From: Crystallibacter degradans
Lineage (GTDB): Bacteria > Actinomycetota > Actinomycetes > Actinomycetales > Micrococcaceae
DNA: 64,000 nt
NCBI RefSeq assembly: GCF_012952295.1
Contig: NZ_JABBCH010000001.1
Location: forward strand, 310,001-374,000
Reading direction: 5' to 3'
Below, in pieces: positions 56,700 to 64,000 of this stretch. The notes below the pieces were generated by a model. The model made no database searches. It was not told where the DNA came from and saw only the letters and a list, made by a program, of their open reading frames with translations. A program made the translations under genes and the position numbers. The number at the start of each line of letters is the position of its first letter. Position 1 is the first letter of the stretch.

Positions 56700-58396
56700 T
56701 TGCTAAGAACGACGCCGTGCTGCGGGTTGAGAACCTCAACGTCGGCTTTGGTGCCGTCCCGGCAGTGCGCGGGGTGTCCCTGTCCATCGACCGCGGGCAG
56801 TGCCTGGCACTGGTGGGCGAATCCGGTTCCGGCAAGTCCGTTACTGCCCGGTCCCTGATCGGCCTCGCCGGAGATACCGCGGATGTTTCGGCGGAACGGA
56901 TGGAACTGGGCGGCGAGTCCTTGACCGGGCTGGGCCGGCGCGGCTGGCGGCAGCTTCGCGGCAGCAAGGTGGGCTTTGTGCTGCAGGATGCGCTGGTCTC
57001 GCTGGATCCACTGCGGACCATCGGCCGCGAGATTGAGGATTCGCTCCGGCTGCGCACCCGGCTGACCCGGGCCGAGCGTGGCCAGCGGGTGCTGAAGCTG
57101 TTGGCAGACGTGGGCATGGACGATCCGCAGCTGCGGGCGGGCCAGCGCTCCGGCGAACTGTCCGGCGGCCTGCGCCAGCGGGCCCTGATCGCGTCCGCCA
57201 TCGCGCAGGATCCGGCACTGCTCATCGCCGACGAGCCGACCACCGCCCTCGACGCCACGGTGCAGGCGCAGATTCTTGACCTGCTGGCATCGCTGCGCGA
57301 GCGGGGAACGGCGATGCTGCTGATCAGCCATGATCTGGCCGTGGTCGGCTCGGTGGCGGACCAGATAGCGGTGATGACCGAGGGCAGGATTGTCGAACAG
57401 GGCCCGGTGGCGCAGGTCCTGGGCTCGCCGCAGCACGACTACACGAAGAAGCTGCTGCGCGCGGTGCCCTCCGGCCACCCCCGCGGGGCGCGGCTCTCCG
57501 GCCCGTCGGTGATGTCGGGCACTTCGGAGGCGTCCGGCTCGTCGGGTCTGTCAATCTCGTCCGGCGCGAAGGCACCGCAACCGACAGCGCCGGACCGCGG
57601 AATCCCGCAGTCCGGCGCCAGCACACCCGTCCTGCAGGCCACAGACCTGGCCAAGCGGTTCCGCACCCCGGACAAAACCAGCTTTACCGCCGTCGATAAT
57701 GTCTCCTTCGAACTGGGCGCCGGGGAGACGCTCGGGCTGGTGGGCGAGTCCGGTTCCGGCAAAACCACCATTGCCCGCATCGCCCTCGGCCTCACCATGC
57801 CTGATGCCGGCGAGGTCCGGCTGTTCGGCGAGCTCTGGAGCGCGATCACCGAGAAGGAGCGCCGCGGCAGGCGGCCGTTGCTCGGCACCGTGTACCAGGA
57901 CCCGCTCAGCTCGTTCGACCCGCGGCTGACCGTCGGCCAGACCCTGGCGGATGCTGCCACCGGCGGCCGGACGCTGAATCCCCGTGGCAAAGAAGCCCAG
58001 GTCAGCGAACTACTGGAGATGGTCGGGCTGCCCGCGGACTTCGCCCGCCGCGGCCCGCGCACACTTTCAGGCGGGCAGCGCCAACGCGTCGCCATCGCCC
58101 GCGCCCTGGCGCCGCGGCCCCGGATCCTGATCTGCGACGAACCGGCCTCGGCACTGGACGTCTCGATCCAGGCCCAGATCCTGGACCTGCTCGATGACCT
58201 GCAGCGGGAACTGGGGCTGGGCTACCTGTTCATCTCGCACGACCTGGGCGTGGTGCGGCACATGAGCGACCGCGTGGCCGTCCTGCGGCGCGGCCGGATC
58301 GTCGAACAAGGCCCGGCGGAGCAGCTCTTCGCGGCGCCGCAGCATCCCTACACACAGCAGCTCCTCGCGTCCTCCCCCGCCCTCGAAGCCCGCTGA
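56696..58396 (+). CDS. Fused DppD-DppF-type ABC transporter ATPase
   Basis: 566 residues from GTG 56696. Two complete ATPase domains in one chain. First: Walker A GESGSGKS, signature [15 protein letters not shown], Walker [13 protein letters not shown], switch His in LLISHD. Second (from ~residue 310): [42 protein letters not shown] Ser/Gly/Thr-rich linker (residues ~265-305) joins them. It replaces two separate subunits and completes the operon. The first signature has Leu instead of Gln after SGG, a usual variant in DppD. Confidence 0.93.
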   Translation: MIAKNDAVLRVENLNVGFGAVPAVRGVSLSIDRGQCLALVGESGSGKSVTARSLIGLAGDTADVSAERMELGGESLTGLGRRGWRQLRGSKVGFVLQDALVSLDPLRTIGREIEDSLRLRTRLTRAERGQRVLKLLADVGMDDPQLRAGQRSGELSGGLRQRALIASAIAQDPALLIADEPTTALDATVQAQILDLLASLRERGTAMLLISHDLAVVGSVADQIAVMTEGRIVEQGPVAQVLGSPQHDYTKKLLRAVPSGHPRGARLSGPSVMSGTSEASGSSGLSISSGAKAPQPTAPDRGIPQSGASTPVLQATDLAKRFRTPDKTSFTAVDNVSFELGAGETLGLVGESGSGKTTIARIALGLTMPDAGEVRLFGELWSAITEKERRGRRPLLGTVYQDPLSSFDPRLTVGQTLADAATGGRTLNPRGKEAQVSELLEMVGLPADFARRGPRTLSGGQRQRVAIARALAPRPRILICDEPASALDVSIQAQILDLLDDLQRELGLGYLFISHDLGVVRHMSDRVAVLRRGRIVEQGPAEQLFAAPQHPYTQQLLASSPALEAR

Positions 58397-58477
58397 GTCG
58401 GCAGCCGCGTCCCCGGGCGGGAAGGCGGGCTTACTATGGAGGTGGCACGCCCTGCCCTCAACTAGAAGGAGACTTCC

Positions 58478-60088
58478 ATTACCGAATCGCTTGCCCCCAG
58501 TGACATTTCGGATGCTTACTTTGGTTCTCCTGAACCGGAGGAAAGCCAGCGCGACGTCGTTGAGGTAACCTCTCCCGCCGCCGTCGCCCGCTTGAGCGAC
58601 CGCGAGGATGTGGTCAAGGTCAAGCGCCGCTATGCGTTGGTCAACAAGGACCGCACACAGCATGAGGCGATGGTCGAGGACCTGCTGTTCATCCGCCGCG
58701 TGCTCGATGACGCAGGCATCGGCTACCTGCTGGTCCGGGGCAATGACGCGCGCCCGGTCATCGCCATCAACTGGGATGACCGCCGGGAACTTCAGGACGC
58801 ACTGGCCGAGGCCTGCCTGAACGAGCCGTTCTACTCCATGACCGTGGACGCCAAGAAAAAGCGCGCGCTGCTGGTCGGCGACGGCCGGCTCGCCGAGGGC
58901 AACCAGGCCCGCATCTTCCGGCTCTACCGTCCCCGCATCGAGCCGAACGGCGGGCTGGTCTACGGCCAGTCGGCCGGCGTGCAGCTGGAACTGTGGATGT
59001 GGCAGGACGAGAAGCTCATCCTTCCCATTGAAAACTCGCTGACCCGGCGTTCCCTCCCTGCCGCCGAAGCCGTCCGCGGGACCGTGCGCCGGTACGGCCT
59101 GGACTGGCCCACCATCGAGAACATGTTCGCCGACCACGCCACGGACATCGACTTCGAGATCGACATCGTCTTCTCCTGGGTGGACGGCAACGACCCGGCC
59201 TACCAGGCCGCCCGCCGCAAGCGGATGGAAGGGGTCATCCTCGGCGAAGGGGACGACGCCGAGGCCCGCTTCCGCCAGATCAACGAACTCAAGTACGCGC
59301 TGCGCTCGGTGTACATGTTCGCCCCGTGGATCCGCAACATCTACATCGCCACGGACTCCCCCGTGCCGGAGTGGCTGAACGCCGAACATCCGGCCATTAA
59401 CATCGTGCGCAGCGAAGAGCATTTCAAGGACCCCTCGGTCCTGCCCACGCACAACTCGCAGGCCGTCGAGGCCCAACTGCAGCACATCGAAGGCCTGAGT
59501 GAGCACTTCCTGTACTCCAACGACGACATGTTCTTCGGCCGCCCGGTGGGCCCGCACGTATTCTTCTCCCCCGGCGGCATCACGAAGTTCATCGAGGCCT
59601 CCACCCGCATCGGGCTGGGCGATAACCACTTGGACCGTTCAGGCTTCGAGAACGCCGCGCGCGTGAACCGCAAGCTTCTCTATGAGCGCTTCGGCCGCAT
59701 CACCACCCGGCATCTGGAACACTGCGCCGCGCCCCTGCGCAAGAGCGTGCTGCTGGAAATGGAGAAGGAATTCGAGGCGGAGTTCGAGGCCACCGCGGCA
59801 AGCCGCTTCCGAGCCAAGGACAACATCTCGGTGACAAACTCGCTCTACCACTACTACGCGCTGCTGACCGGCCGCGCCGTCACGCAGACCGAGGCCAAGG
59901 TCAAGTACATCGACACCACCATGTACTCCGGGCTGAAATCGCTGGCGAAGCTGTTGAAGAAGCGCAACCATGACTTCTTCTGCCTCAATGACGGCAGCTT
60001 CCCGGAAGTTCCGGCGCTGGAGCGGCAAGAAGTTGTCACGGACTTCCTCGAGAAGTACTTCCCCATCCCCGCGCCCTGGGAAAAATAG
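58478..60088 (+). CDS. Stealth-family sugar-phosphate transferase, apparent ATT start
   Basis: 536 residues if it starts at ATT 58478, which has a perfect AAGGAG 6 nt upstream and a coding-like, unbroken frame (TESLAPSDISDAYFGSPEP). The first standard in-frame start, TTG 58592, has no ribosome binding site. The Stealth conserved regions are present: CR1 IDIVFSWVDGNDP at residues 228-240, CR2 INELKYALRSVYMFAPWIRNIYI, the SNDDMFFGRPVGP segment, and a C-terminal CR4-like region. Such proteins transfer hexose-1-phosphate to glycans of capsule or wall polymers. No glycan cluster surrounds it, so the acceptor is unknown. The ATT could also be a mutated or misread ATG. Confidence 0.86.
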   Translation: MTESLAPSDISDAYFGSPEPEESQRDVVEVTSPAAVARLSDREDVVKVKRRYALVNKDRTQHEAMVEDLLFIRRVLDDAGIGYLLVRGNDARPVIAINWDDRRELQDALAEACLNEPFYSMTVDAKKKRALLVGDGRLAEGNQARIFRLYRPRIEPNGGLVYGQSAGVQLELWMWQDEKLILPIENSLTRRSLPAAEAVRGTVRRYGLDWPTIENMFADHATDIDFEIDIVFSWVDGNDPAYQAARRKRMEGVILGEGDDAEARFRQINELKYALRSVYMFAPWIRNIYIATDSPVPEWLNAEHPAINIVRSEEHFKDPSVLPTHNSQAVEAQLQHIEGLSEHFLYSNDDMFFGRPVGPHVFFSPGGITKFIEASTRIGLGDNHLDRSGFENAARVNRKLLYERFGRITTRHLEHCAAPLRKSVLLEMEKEFEAEFEATAASRFRAKDNISVTNSLYHYYALLTGRAVTQTEAKVKYIDTTMYSGLKSLAKLLKKRNHDFFCLNDGSFPEVPALERQEVVTDFLEKYFPIPAPWEK

Positions 60089-60138
60089 AGGCTCGGGGAA
60101 CCAGGTCGCTAAGCAGAACTAAGAGACCACGGGAAACT

Positions 60139-60167
60139 AACGACGGCGGGGGCCACCCGCCGTCGTT
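60139..60167. terminator. Terminator shared by the Stealth and GerW-like genes
   Basis: 12-bp perfect stem AACGACGGCGGG (60139-60150) with CCCGCCGTCGTT (60156-60167), between convergent genes. Its arms carry the CGACGGCGG motif discussed in the findings. Confidence 0.82.
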
Positions 60168-60169
60168 GG

Positions 60170-60583
60170 TTACCTGCGGCAGGCCTTGACCACCCGCGCC
60201 ACCGCATGGCCGGCCGACCACACCAGCGGCACGGTGCAGACCAGCAGAGCCAGCGGATTGGGCCGGAACGAGGCTTTGCCTTGGCTATCCGGCGCCAGCA
60301 CGCCCACCGGCAGCACCATTCCGCCGCCGCCACCGCCGCCTTCGCCGGTCTCCGATTCGCCGCCGCCGAAGCCGAATTGGACGAGCGCCACCGGAACCAC
60401 CTGCTCGGAACCCACCTGGACGGGATCGCCGTAGGCCCTGCGCACGCCGAAAGAAGTCACCTTGTCGGCGATCGCGACGATGACGTTGGCCCTTTTGGCA
60501 GGTTCCGCCGCGCGAGTTGGGCCGGCCGAAGTCGGGCTGGCGGATGGACTGCTGGCGGAGGTTTCGGAAGAATCAGGCAACAT
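60170..60583 (-). CDS. GerW/YtfJ-like protein
   Basis: 137 residues. Ser/Ala/Thr/Pro-rich N-terminus, then YGDPVQVGSEQVVPVALVQFGFG followed by an eight-Gly-containing loop (GEGGGGGGGMVLPVGVL), the shape of GerW (YtfJ) sporulation proteins. A hydrophobic C-terminal stretch (PLALLVCTVPLVWSAGHAVARVV) may be membrane-associated. GerW-like proteins occur in non-sporulating actinobacteria too; their role there is unknown. ATG 60583 lacks a strong ribosome binding site. It ends inside the shared terminator spacer. Confidence 0.7.
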   Translation of the reverse strand: MLPDSSETSASSPSASPTSAGPTRAAEPAKRANVIVAIADKVTSFGVRRAYGDPVQVGSEQVVPVALVQFGFGGGESETGEGGGGGGGMVLPVGVLAPDSQGKASFRPNPLALLVCTVPLVWSAGHAVARVVKACRR

Positions 60584-60668
60584 GGCCCAAGCCTATTCAG
60601 CCTCGGCGCCGCTGGCTACAGCCGCCCCGTGGAAGCCGTAGACGCAAAGGTGGGTGCCGCCGTCGTTG

Positions 60669-61574
60669 TTAGACTCCGGCGAGCTGGCGGCTGCTTTCGG
60701 GAATCCGGATGCCGGCCGCGTCCAGCCGGCGCTGGGTTTCCTCCGGGGACACGTATTCGCCCACGGTGGCGTAGTCGCCGATCGGCACCACCGAGTGGAC
60801 AATCGTCTCGTCGTACACGTGGACCAGGTTGTACGCTTGCGCCCCGTCGCGGCCACGGGTTCCGCCCACGGGAACGTTCAGGTCCTGCGTGTAGCACGTC
60901 GCCGACGCCACCGACACCGGAATGCCGGCGAACATGGCGGTGGTGGAATAATGCAGGTGTCCGGCCAGAATGGTCCGGACGTCCGTGTCCTCCAGCGCCT
61001 CGGCCAGCCGGCTCTGGTCCCGCAGTTCCACCAGCACGGACAGATCCTGCACGCAGGGCACCGGCGGGTGGTGCAGCGCCAGGATGGTGCCGTGCGGCGC
61101 GGACACCGCCAGCTCCCCCCTGAGCCAGTCCAGCTGGCTGTCGCTGAGCTCGCCGTGGTGGAACCCGGGCACGGTGGAATCCAGCGTGATCACGCGCAAG
61201 CCATCGACGTCGTACGCCTTATCCAGCGGGGACATGTCCGCCGGCTGATCCAGCAGACCCGCGCGCAGATTGGCGCGGTCATCATGGTTCCCCATGGCCC
61301 AGATGACCTGCGTGCCGAGGCGTTCCGCGGCCGGCTCGACGATGGCCCGGAGCTTGACGTACGCTTCCGGCTCGCCCTTGTCCGCCAAATCCCCCGTGAA
61401 CACGATGGCCTGCGGACGCGCGCCGGAAGCCTCGAGTTCGGTGAAGACCTGCTGGAGCCGGGCCTCGCTGTCCACCTGTCCGTACAGGGGATTCGGACCG
61501 CCCACCAGATGGGTGTCGCTCATGTGCAGTATGAAATGGTGAGGCCGTGGATGCTCGGCCTGGATGTAATCCAT
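60669..61574 (-). CDS. Metallophosphoesterase (CpdA-like cyclic-nucleotide phosphodiesterase)
   Basis: 301 residues from ATG 61574, with AGAAGG 7 nt upstream. All metal-binding motifs are there: DTH at residues 20-22, GDLADKG, GNHDD, the HH of LALHHPP, and GHLH. The arrangement fits class III cAMP phosphodiesterases and related phosphoesterases. The N-terminus begins with a hydrophilic stretch, so the enzyme is cytoplasmic. Substrate not determinable from sequence. Confidence 0.88.
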   Translation of the reverse strand: MDYIQAEHPRPHHFILHMSDTHLVGGPNPLYGQVDSEARLQQVFTELEASGARPQAIVFTGDLADKGEPEAYVKLRAIVEPAAERLGTQVIWAMGNHDDRANLRAGLLDQPADMSPLDKAYDVDGLRVITLDSTVPGFHHGELSDSQLDWLRGELAVSAPHGTILALHHPPVPCVQDLSVLVELRDQSRLAEALEDTDVRTILAGHLHYSTTAMFAGIPVSVASATCYTQDLNVPVGGTRGRDGAQAYNLVHVYDETIVHSVVPIGDYATVGEYVSPEETQRRLDAAGIRIPESSRQLAGV

Positions 61575-61880
61575 CACTAACCTTCTGCTGTTTCGGAACC
61601 GGGATACCCGCTTCCTATTACATTCCATCCAAGCAGACGAGGCTCAAACCGCAAGTTAACGCAGGGCGGCATTTCGGTTTGTTTCGCTTAACTCAATCTC
61701 AGCGGCCCATGCATTAGCAACGCAGAACAGTCGGAACTGCTGCCCAAACAATCCACAACCGGGGGCACCGGCACGTGCGGGCGTCCGCTACCGGCAGAAG
61801 CGGCCTCCTGAACAGTGGCAGGAGCAGCCCGCCGGAAGTACGCTCGAAGTGACCGAGCCTGACAACCGGAAGGACCTGAC

Positions 61881-62303
61881 ATGAAGCTCAGCCACATTCC
61901 CCTGCGCCTGACCACCGGCGGATTTATCCTCAATTCCGGCATAGGCAAGATGAATCTGGACAAGGAAAGCGCTGCCGGCCTGCAGGGCATGGCCGCCAAC
62001 ATCCTGCCCCAGGTGAAGGAGATGGAGCCCGAGCAGTTCGGCAAGTACGTCAGCTACGGCGAGCTCGCCCTCGGCAGCGCGCTGCTGGCCCCGTTCATCC
62101 CCAGCCGGCTTGTCGGCCTGGGTCTCGCCGCGTTCTCCGGCACGCTGATCGGCATGTACCTCAAGACCCCGGGCATGACGCAGGAAGACAACGTCCGCCC
62201 CACGGCCGAGGGCACCGGCCTGGCCAAGGACATCTGGATGTTCGGCATCGCGCTGGCCCTGATCCTGGACTCCAAGGGCAAGCAGAAGGCGCTGAAGGTC
62301 TAG
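61881..62303 (+). CDS. Small membrane protein, DoxX-like
   Basis: 140 residues; GGAAGGACC precedes ATG 61881. Hydrophobic stretches at residues 50-75 (YGELALGSALLAPFIPSRLVGLG) and 118-130 (IWMFGIALALIL) with Gly-rich turns. The overall form resembles DoxX-related small membrane proteins. Widespread in actinobacteria; function unknown. The preceding 250 nt (61629-61880) show no gene or element. Confidence 0.7.
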   Translation: MKLSHIPLRLTTGGFILNSGIGKMNLDKESAAGLQGMAANILPQVKEMEPEQFGKYVSYGELALGSALLAPFIPSRLVGLGLAAFSGTLIGMYLKTPGMTQEDNVRPTAEGTGLAKDIWMFGIALALILDSKGKQKALKV

Positions 62304-62328
62304 CCGGCACCTGTCTCTAAAGCCAACA

Positions 62329-62371
62329 ACGACGGCGGCGCCTCACCTTTTGAAGGTGGGGCGCCGTCGTC
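62329..62371 (+). terminator. Terminator after the DoxX-like gene
   Basis: Long hairpin ACGACGGCGGCGCCTCACCTT with AAGGTGGGGCGCCGTCGTC, one small bulge, 26 nt after the stop. It also carries CGACGGCGG. Confidence 0.78.
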
Positions 62372-62426
62372 GTCTGCTGAAAATACAGCTGATGGCGCCG
62401 GACATGAAACCGCGGTCGCACCCGCT

Positions 62427-62439
62427 TAGGATTGTTCCC
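62427..62439 (+). promoter_or_regulatory. Leaderless-type -10 box of the GNAT gene
   Basis: TAGGAT, exactly 7 nt, then GTG 62440. Confidence 0.55.
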
Positions 62440-63099
62440 GTGAGCAATTCGATCCACCCAGACGCAGGATTAGTGTCAGCCGATCGTGGCAGCGCGCCCA
62501 GGTCTGCGACCGGCAATCCGTTACTGCCCGCCAACGCTTTGGTCCGCCAGGCCACAGCCGACGACGCCGCTGCCCTGGCCGACTTGGCCGCGGCAACTTT
62601 CCCCCTGGCGTGCCCTCCGGTCATGACCGAGGACGACATCAACGGCTACATTGCCGAGCACCTCACCGAGGTCCGCTTCGGCAGCTATATTACGACGGCG
62701 GAACGAACCGTGCTGGTGCTCGAAGTGTCCAACGTGGATGCAGGCGACGCCCCCGCTGCTGGCACGGGCGGAAGGTTGGTGGGCTACAGCATGCTCATCC
62801 ACACCCCTCCCCTGGATGTCGAAGTCCAGGCGGCTCTGACTTTGCGGCCTACTTCGATGCTGAGCAAGTTCTACATTCGGGCCGACGCCCACGGCAGCGG
62901 CCTGTCCCATCGGCTCATGGACGCTACCCTGTCCGCCGCCGCGGAAAACGGTTCGCGCGCGGTCTGGCTTTCCGTCAGCGAGGAAAACGTACGTGCCCAG
63001 AAGTTCTACGCCAAGAACGGATTCCGGACCGTTGGCGGTATGAACTTCCCCACCGGCCGCTTGATCCTGCGCGACTTCGTGCTGGAACGAGCGGTCTAA
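62440..63099 (+). CDS. GNAT-family N-acetyltransferase
   Basis: 219 residues from GTG 62440, supported by the TAGGAT box; longer in-frame extensions lie in the previous terminator. The acetyl-CoA loop is seen as FYIRADAHGSGLSHRLMDATLS (Q/RxxGxG/A type, here ADAHGSG). Strand 4-5 features are VWLSVSEENVRAQKFYAKNGF. The first ~40 residues are a disordered Ser/Asp/Gly stretch. Substrate unknown. Confidence 0.87.
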   Translation: MSNSIHPDAGLVSADRGSAPRSATGNPLLPANALVRQATADDAAALADLAAATFPLACPPVMTEDDINGYIAEHLTEVRFGSYITTAERTVLVLEVSNVDAGDAPAAGTGGRLVGYSMLIHTPPLDVEVQAALTLRPTSMLSKFYIRADAHGSGLSHRLMDATLSAAAENGSRAVWLSVSEENVRAQKFYAKNGFRTVGGMNFPTGRLILRDFVLERAV

Positions 63100-63192
63100 A
63101 AACCATACTCAGGCAATTCACAGGTTGCTCCCGGCCAACAATCAAGTTTAAGGCCTACTGTGAAGTTACCTCATAAAGGTGCGAGTGATGCG

Positions 63193-63238
63193 GCGCCGGC
63201 CGGTCGGAGTTTTCCCCCAACCTCCAACCAGCCGGCGC
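63193..63238. terminator. Imperfect hairpin in the 63100-63493 spacer
   Basis: GCGCCGGCCGGTCGGAG (63193-63209) pairs with CTCCAACCAGCCGGCGC (63222-63238) apart from two mismatches that become G-U pairs on the minus strand. TCTCTTT follows on the plus strand. Probably the terminator of the GNAT gene. The rest of this ~390-nt spacer shows no gene. Confidence 0.5.
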
Positions 63239-63481
63239 TATCTCTTTAACTTCCATCAGTAACCCCCACAGCGGATTCTAGGGGCCTATTACCCCACTGA
63301 TCCTGCTGGCTTGTCCCACGCCCCCCTGCTGGCCACCGGTCGCGAGCTGCTTCGGCTGCCTTGGGCATCACGTCGCCGTGGTCGCCCTTGCAAGCTCAGC
63401 CGCTGAAAAATCTTCCGGTGCTTTTCCGCCGCTCTCCGCCCTGTGATGTGCGCGCAGTCACAAACTGTCGGTGCTGGTTCG

Positions 63482-63493
63482 TAGGGTGGGTGT
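63482..63493 (+). promoter_or_regulatory. Leaderless-type -10 box of the DUF222 gene
   Basis: TAGGGT, 6 nt, then ATG 63494. Confidence 0.5.
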
Positions 63494-64000
63494 ATGGAAG
63501 ATTTCCAGTTTGATTTCATACCGGCGCCGGAGCCGGACCGGGACCGTGGTTTGCGGGCGCTCGGTTTGGCGGGCAGTTCGCTGCTGGAAATCATGCTGCA
63601 CAAACTCCTCCTCGATGCGTGGGCCGAGGAGAACCTGGCCTTCGGCGGCCGGCACGGCGAACCGTTCGACGAAGCGGCCGAGGAAGCCAACCAAGTGCTG
63701 GCGAAGGCTGCGGTGCTGCCGGAGGTGCCGGGCCTGCCGGAAGGCTGGGAGAACCTGGCGCCGGCGGCGCTGGCCGGGGTGCTGGAGCGGATTGATCCGG
63801 AGGCGCTGGATGATGTCGGGACCATTGATTACCTGCAGGCGTCCGCGAAGACCGTGGCGTGGCTGCAGTCCGGCCGGGTGAAGGCGTTGAACCGGTTCAC
63901 CGAGCTGCGCCCGGCCGAAGGCGCCGAGACCGGCAACGCGCACGGGTTCTCCTCCTGCGCGGCAACGGAGATCGCCGCTGCCCTGGCCCAGCCCCGCGGG
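63494..64000 (+). CDS. DUF222 (13E12-type) protein, likely HNH endonuclease, 3' truncated
   Basis: Open from ATG 63494 to the window edge, 169 codons with no stop. The N-terminal region fits the DUF222/13E12 repeat family: LDDVGTIDYLQASAKTVAWLQSGRVKALNRFTELRP followed by an Ala/Glu-rich helix ending at the edge. In this family an HNH nuclease domain usually follows ~200 residues on, beyond the window. Copies are numerous in Micrococcaceae and mycobacterial genomes. A leaderless TAGGGT box supports the start. Confidence 0.8.
   Translation, partial: MEDFQFDFIPAPEPDRDRGLRALGLAGSSLLEIMLHKLLLDAWAEENLAFGGRHGEPFDEAAEEANQVLAKAAVLPEVPGLPEGWENLAPAALAGVLERIDPEALDDVGTIDYLQASAKTVAWLQSGRVKALNRFTELRPAEGAETGNAHGFSSCAATEIAAALAQPRG

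Noticed and set aside
63150-63170. CRP-like half site TGTGAAGTTACCTCAT
   Set aside because: Only the left half matches; the right half TCACA is missing.

Overview
The window is high-GC DNA, rich in leaderless-type starts and with monomeric isocitrate dehydrogenase, DUF6350, DUF6318 and a DUF222/HNH-type gene. This points to an actinobacterium, most likely Micrococcaceae (Arthrobacter or a close relative). It reads as ordinary chromosome. I see no rRNA, tRNA, insertion sequence, prophage or CRISPR array.

Layout. 1-4.4 kb: the downstream half of a CO-dehydrogenase-type (cox) maturation operon: a YHS tail, coxD, coxE, coxG and an XdhC/CoxI protein. The structural subunits must lie left of the window. 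4.4-11 kb: a three-component cytochrome P450 system (P450, 2Fe-2S ferredoxin, FAD reductase) and an MHS-family transporter, each preceded by a divergent LysR regulator. The two regulators are paralogues and their intergenic regions share a motif. 11-16 kb: folD and glyA (with a ZTP-type riboswitch in front of glyA), a flavoprotein and purU, all one-carbon/folate functions except the flavoprotein. 16-22 kb: a methyltransferase, a gamma-carbonic-anhydrase-like protein, and a ROK regulator with a sugar ABC importer. 22-26 kb: a MacAB-like ABC export system. 26-31 kb: a Gfo/Idh/MocA oxidoreductase, a BASS transporter and two unusual secreted low-complexity surface proteins, one with a LAETG sortase signal. 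31-39 kb: hsp20 under a perfect CIRCE element, a glutamate-cysteine-ligase-type enzyme, an AI-2E-type transporter, icd and purH. 39-43 kb: accessory genes (Ser/Pro-rich secreted protein, MFS transporter, PKD-like protein, DUF6318 lipoprotein) between purH and purN. 43-49 kb: purN, DUF6350, a zinc alcohol dehydrogenase, an FAD-linked oxidase, a 43-residue Lys-rich protein and a TauE/SafE transporter. 50-53 kb: a frameshifted GT4 glycosyltransferase and an hpaH-hpaI pair. 53-58 kb: a complete oligopeptide-type ABC importer. 58-64 kb: a Stealth-family phosphotransferase that appears to start at ATT, a GerW-like protein, a phosphodiesterase, a small membrane protein, a GNAT enzyme and a truncated DUF222 protein.

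How the genes may work together. The most coherent theme is the P450 cassette and its transporter beside folD-glyA and purU. The P450 has the Glu-Pro I-helix seen in the O-demethylase GcoA, so uptake of a methylated substrate, oxidative demethylation and entry of the carbon into the folate pool is a reasonable but unproven reading. Regulation can be read directly in several places: CIRCE, a ZTP riboswitch, at least eight TANNNT boxes 6-7 nt before a start codon, and many hairpin terminators.
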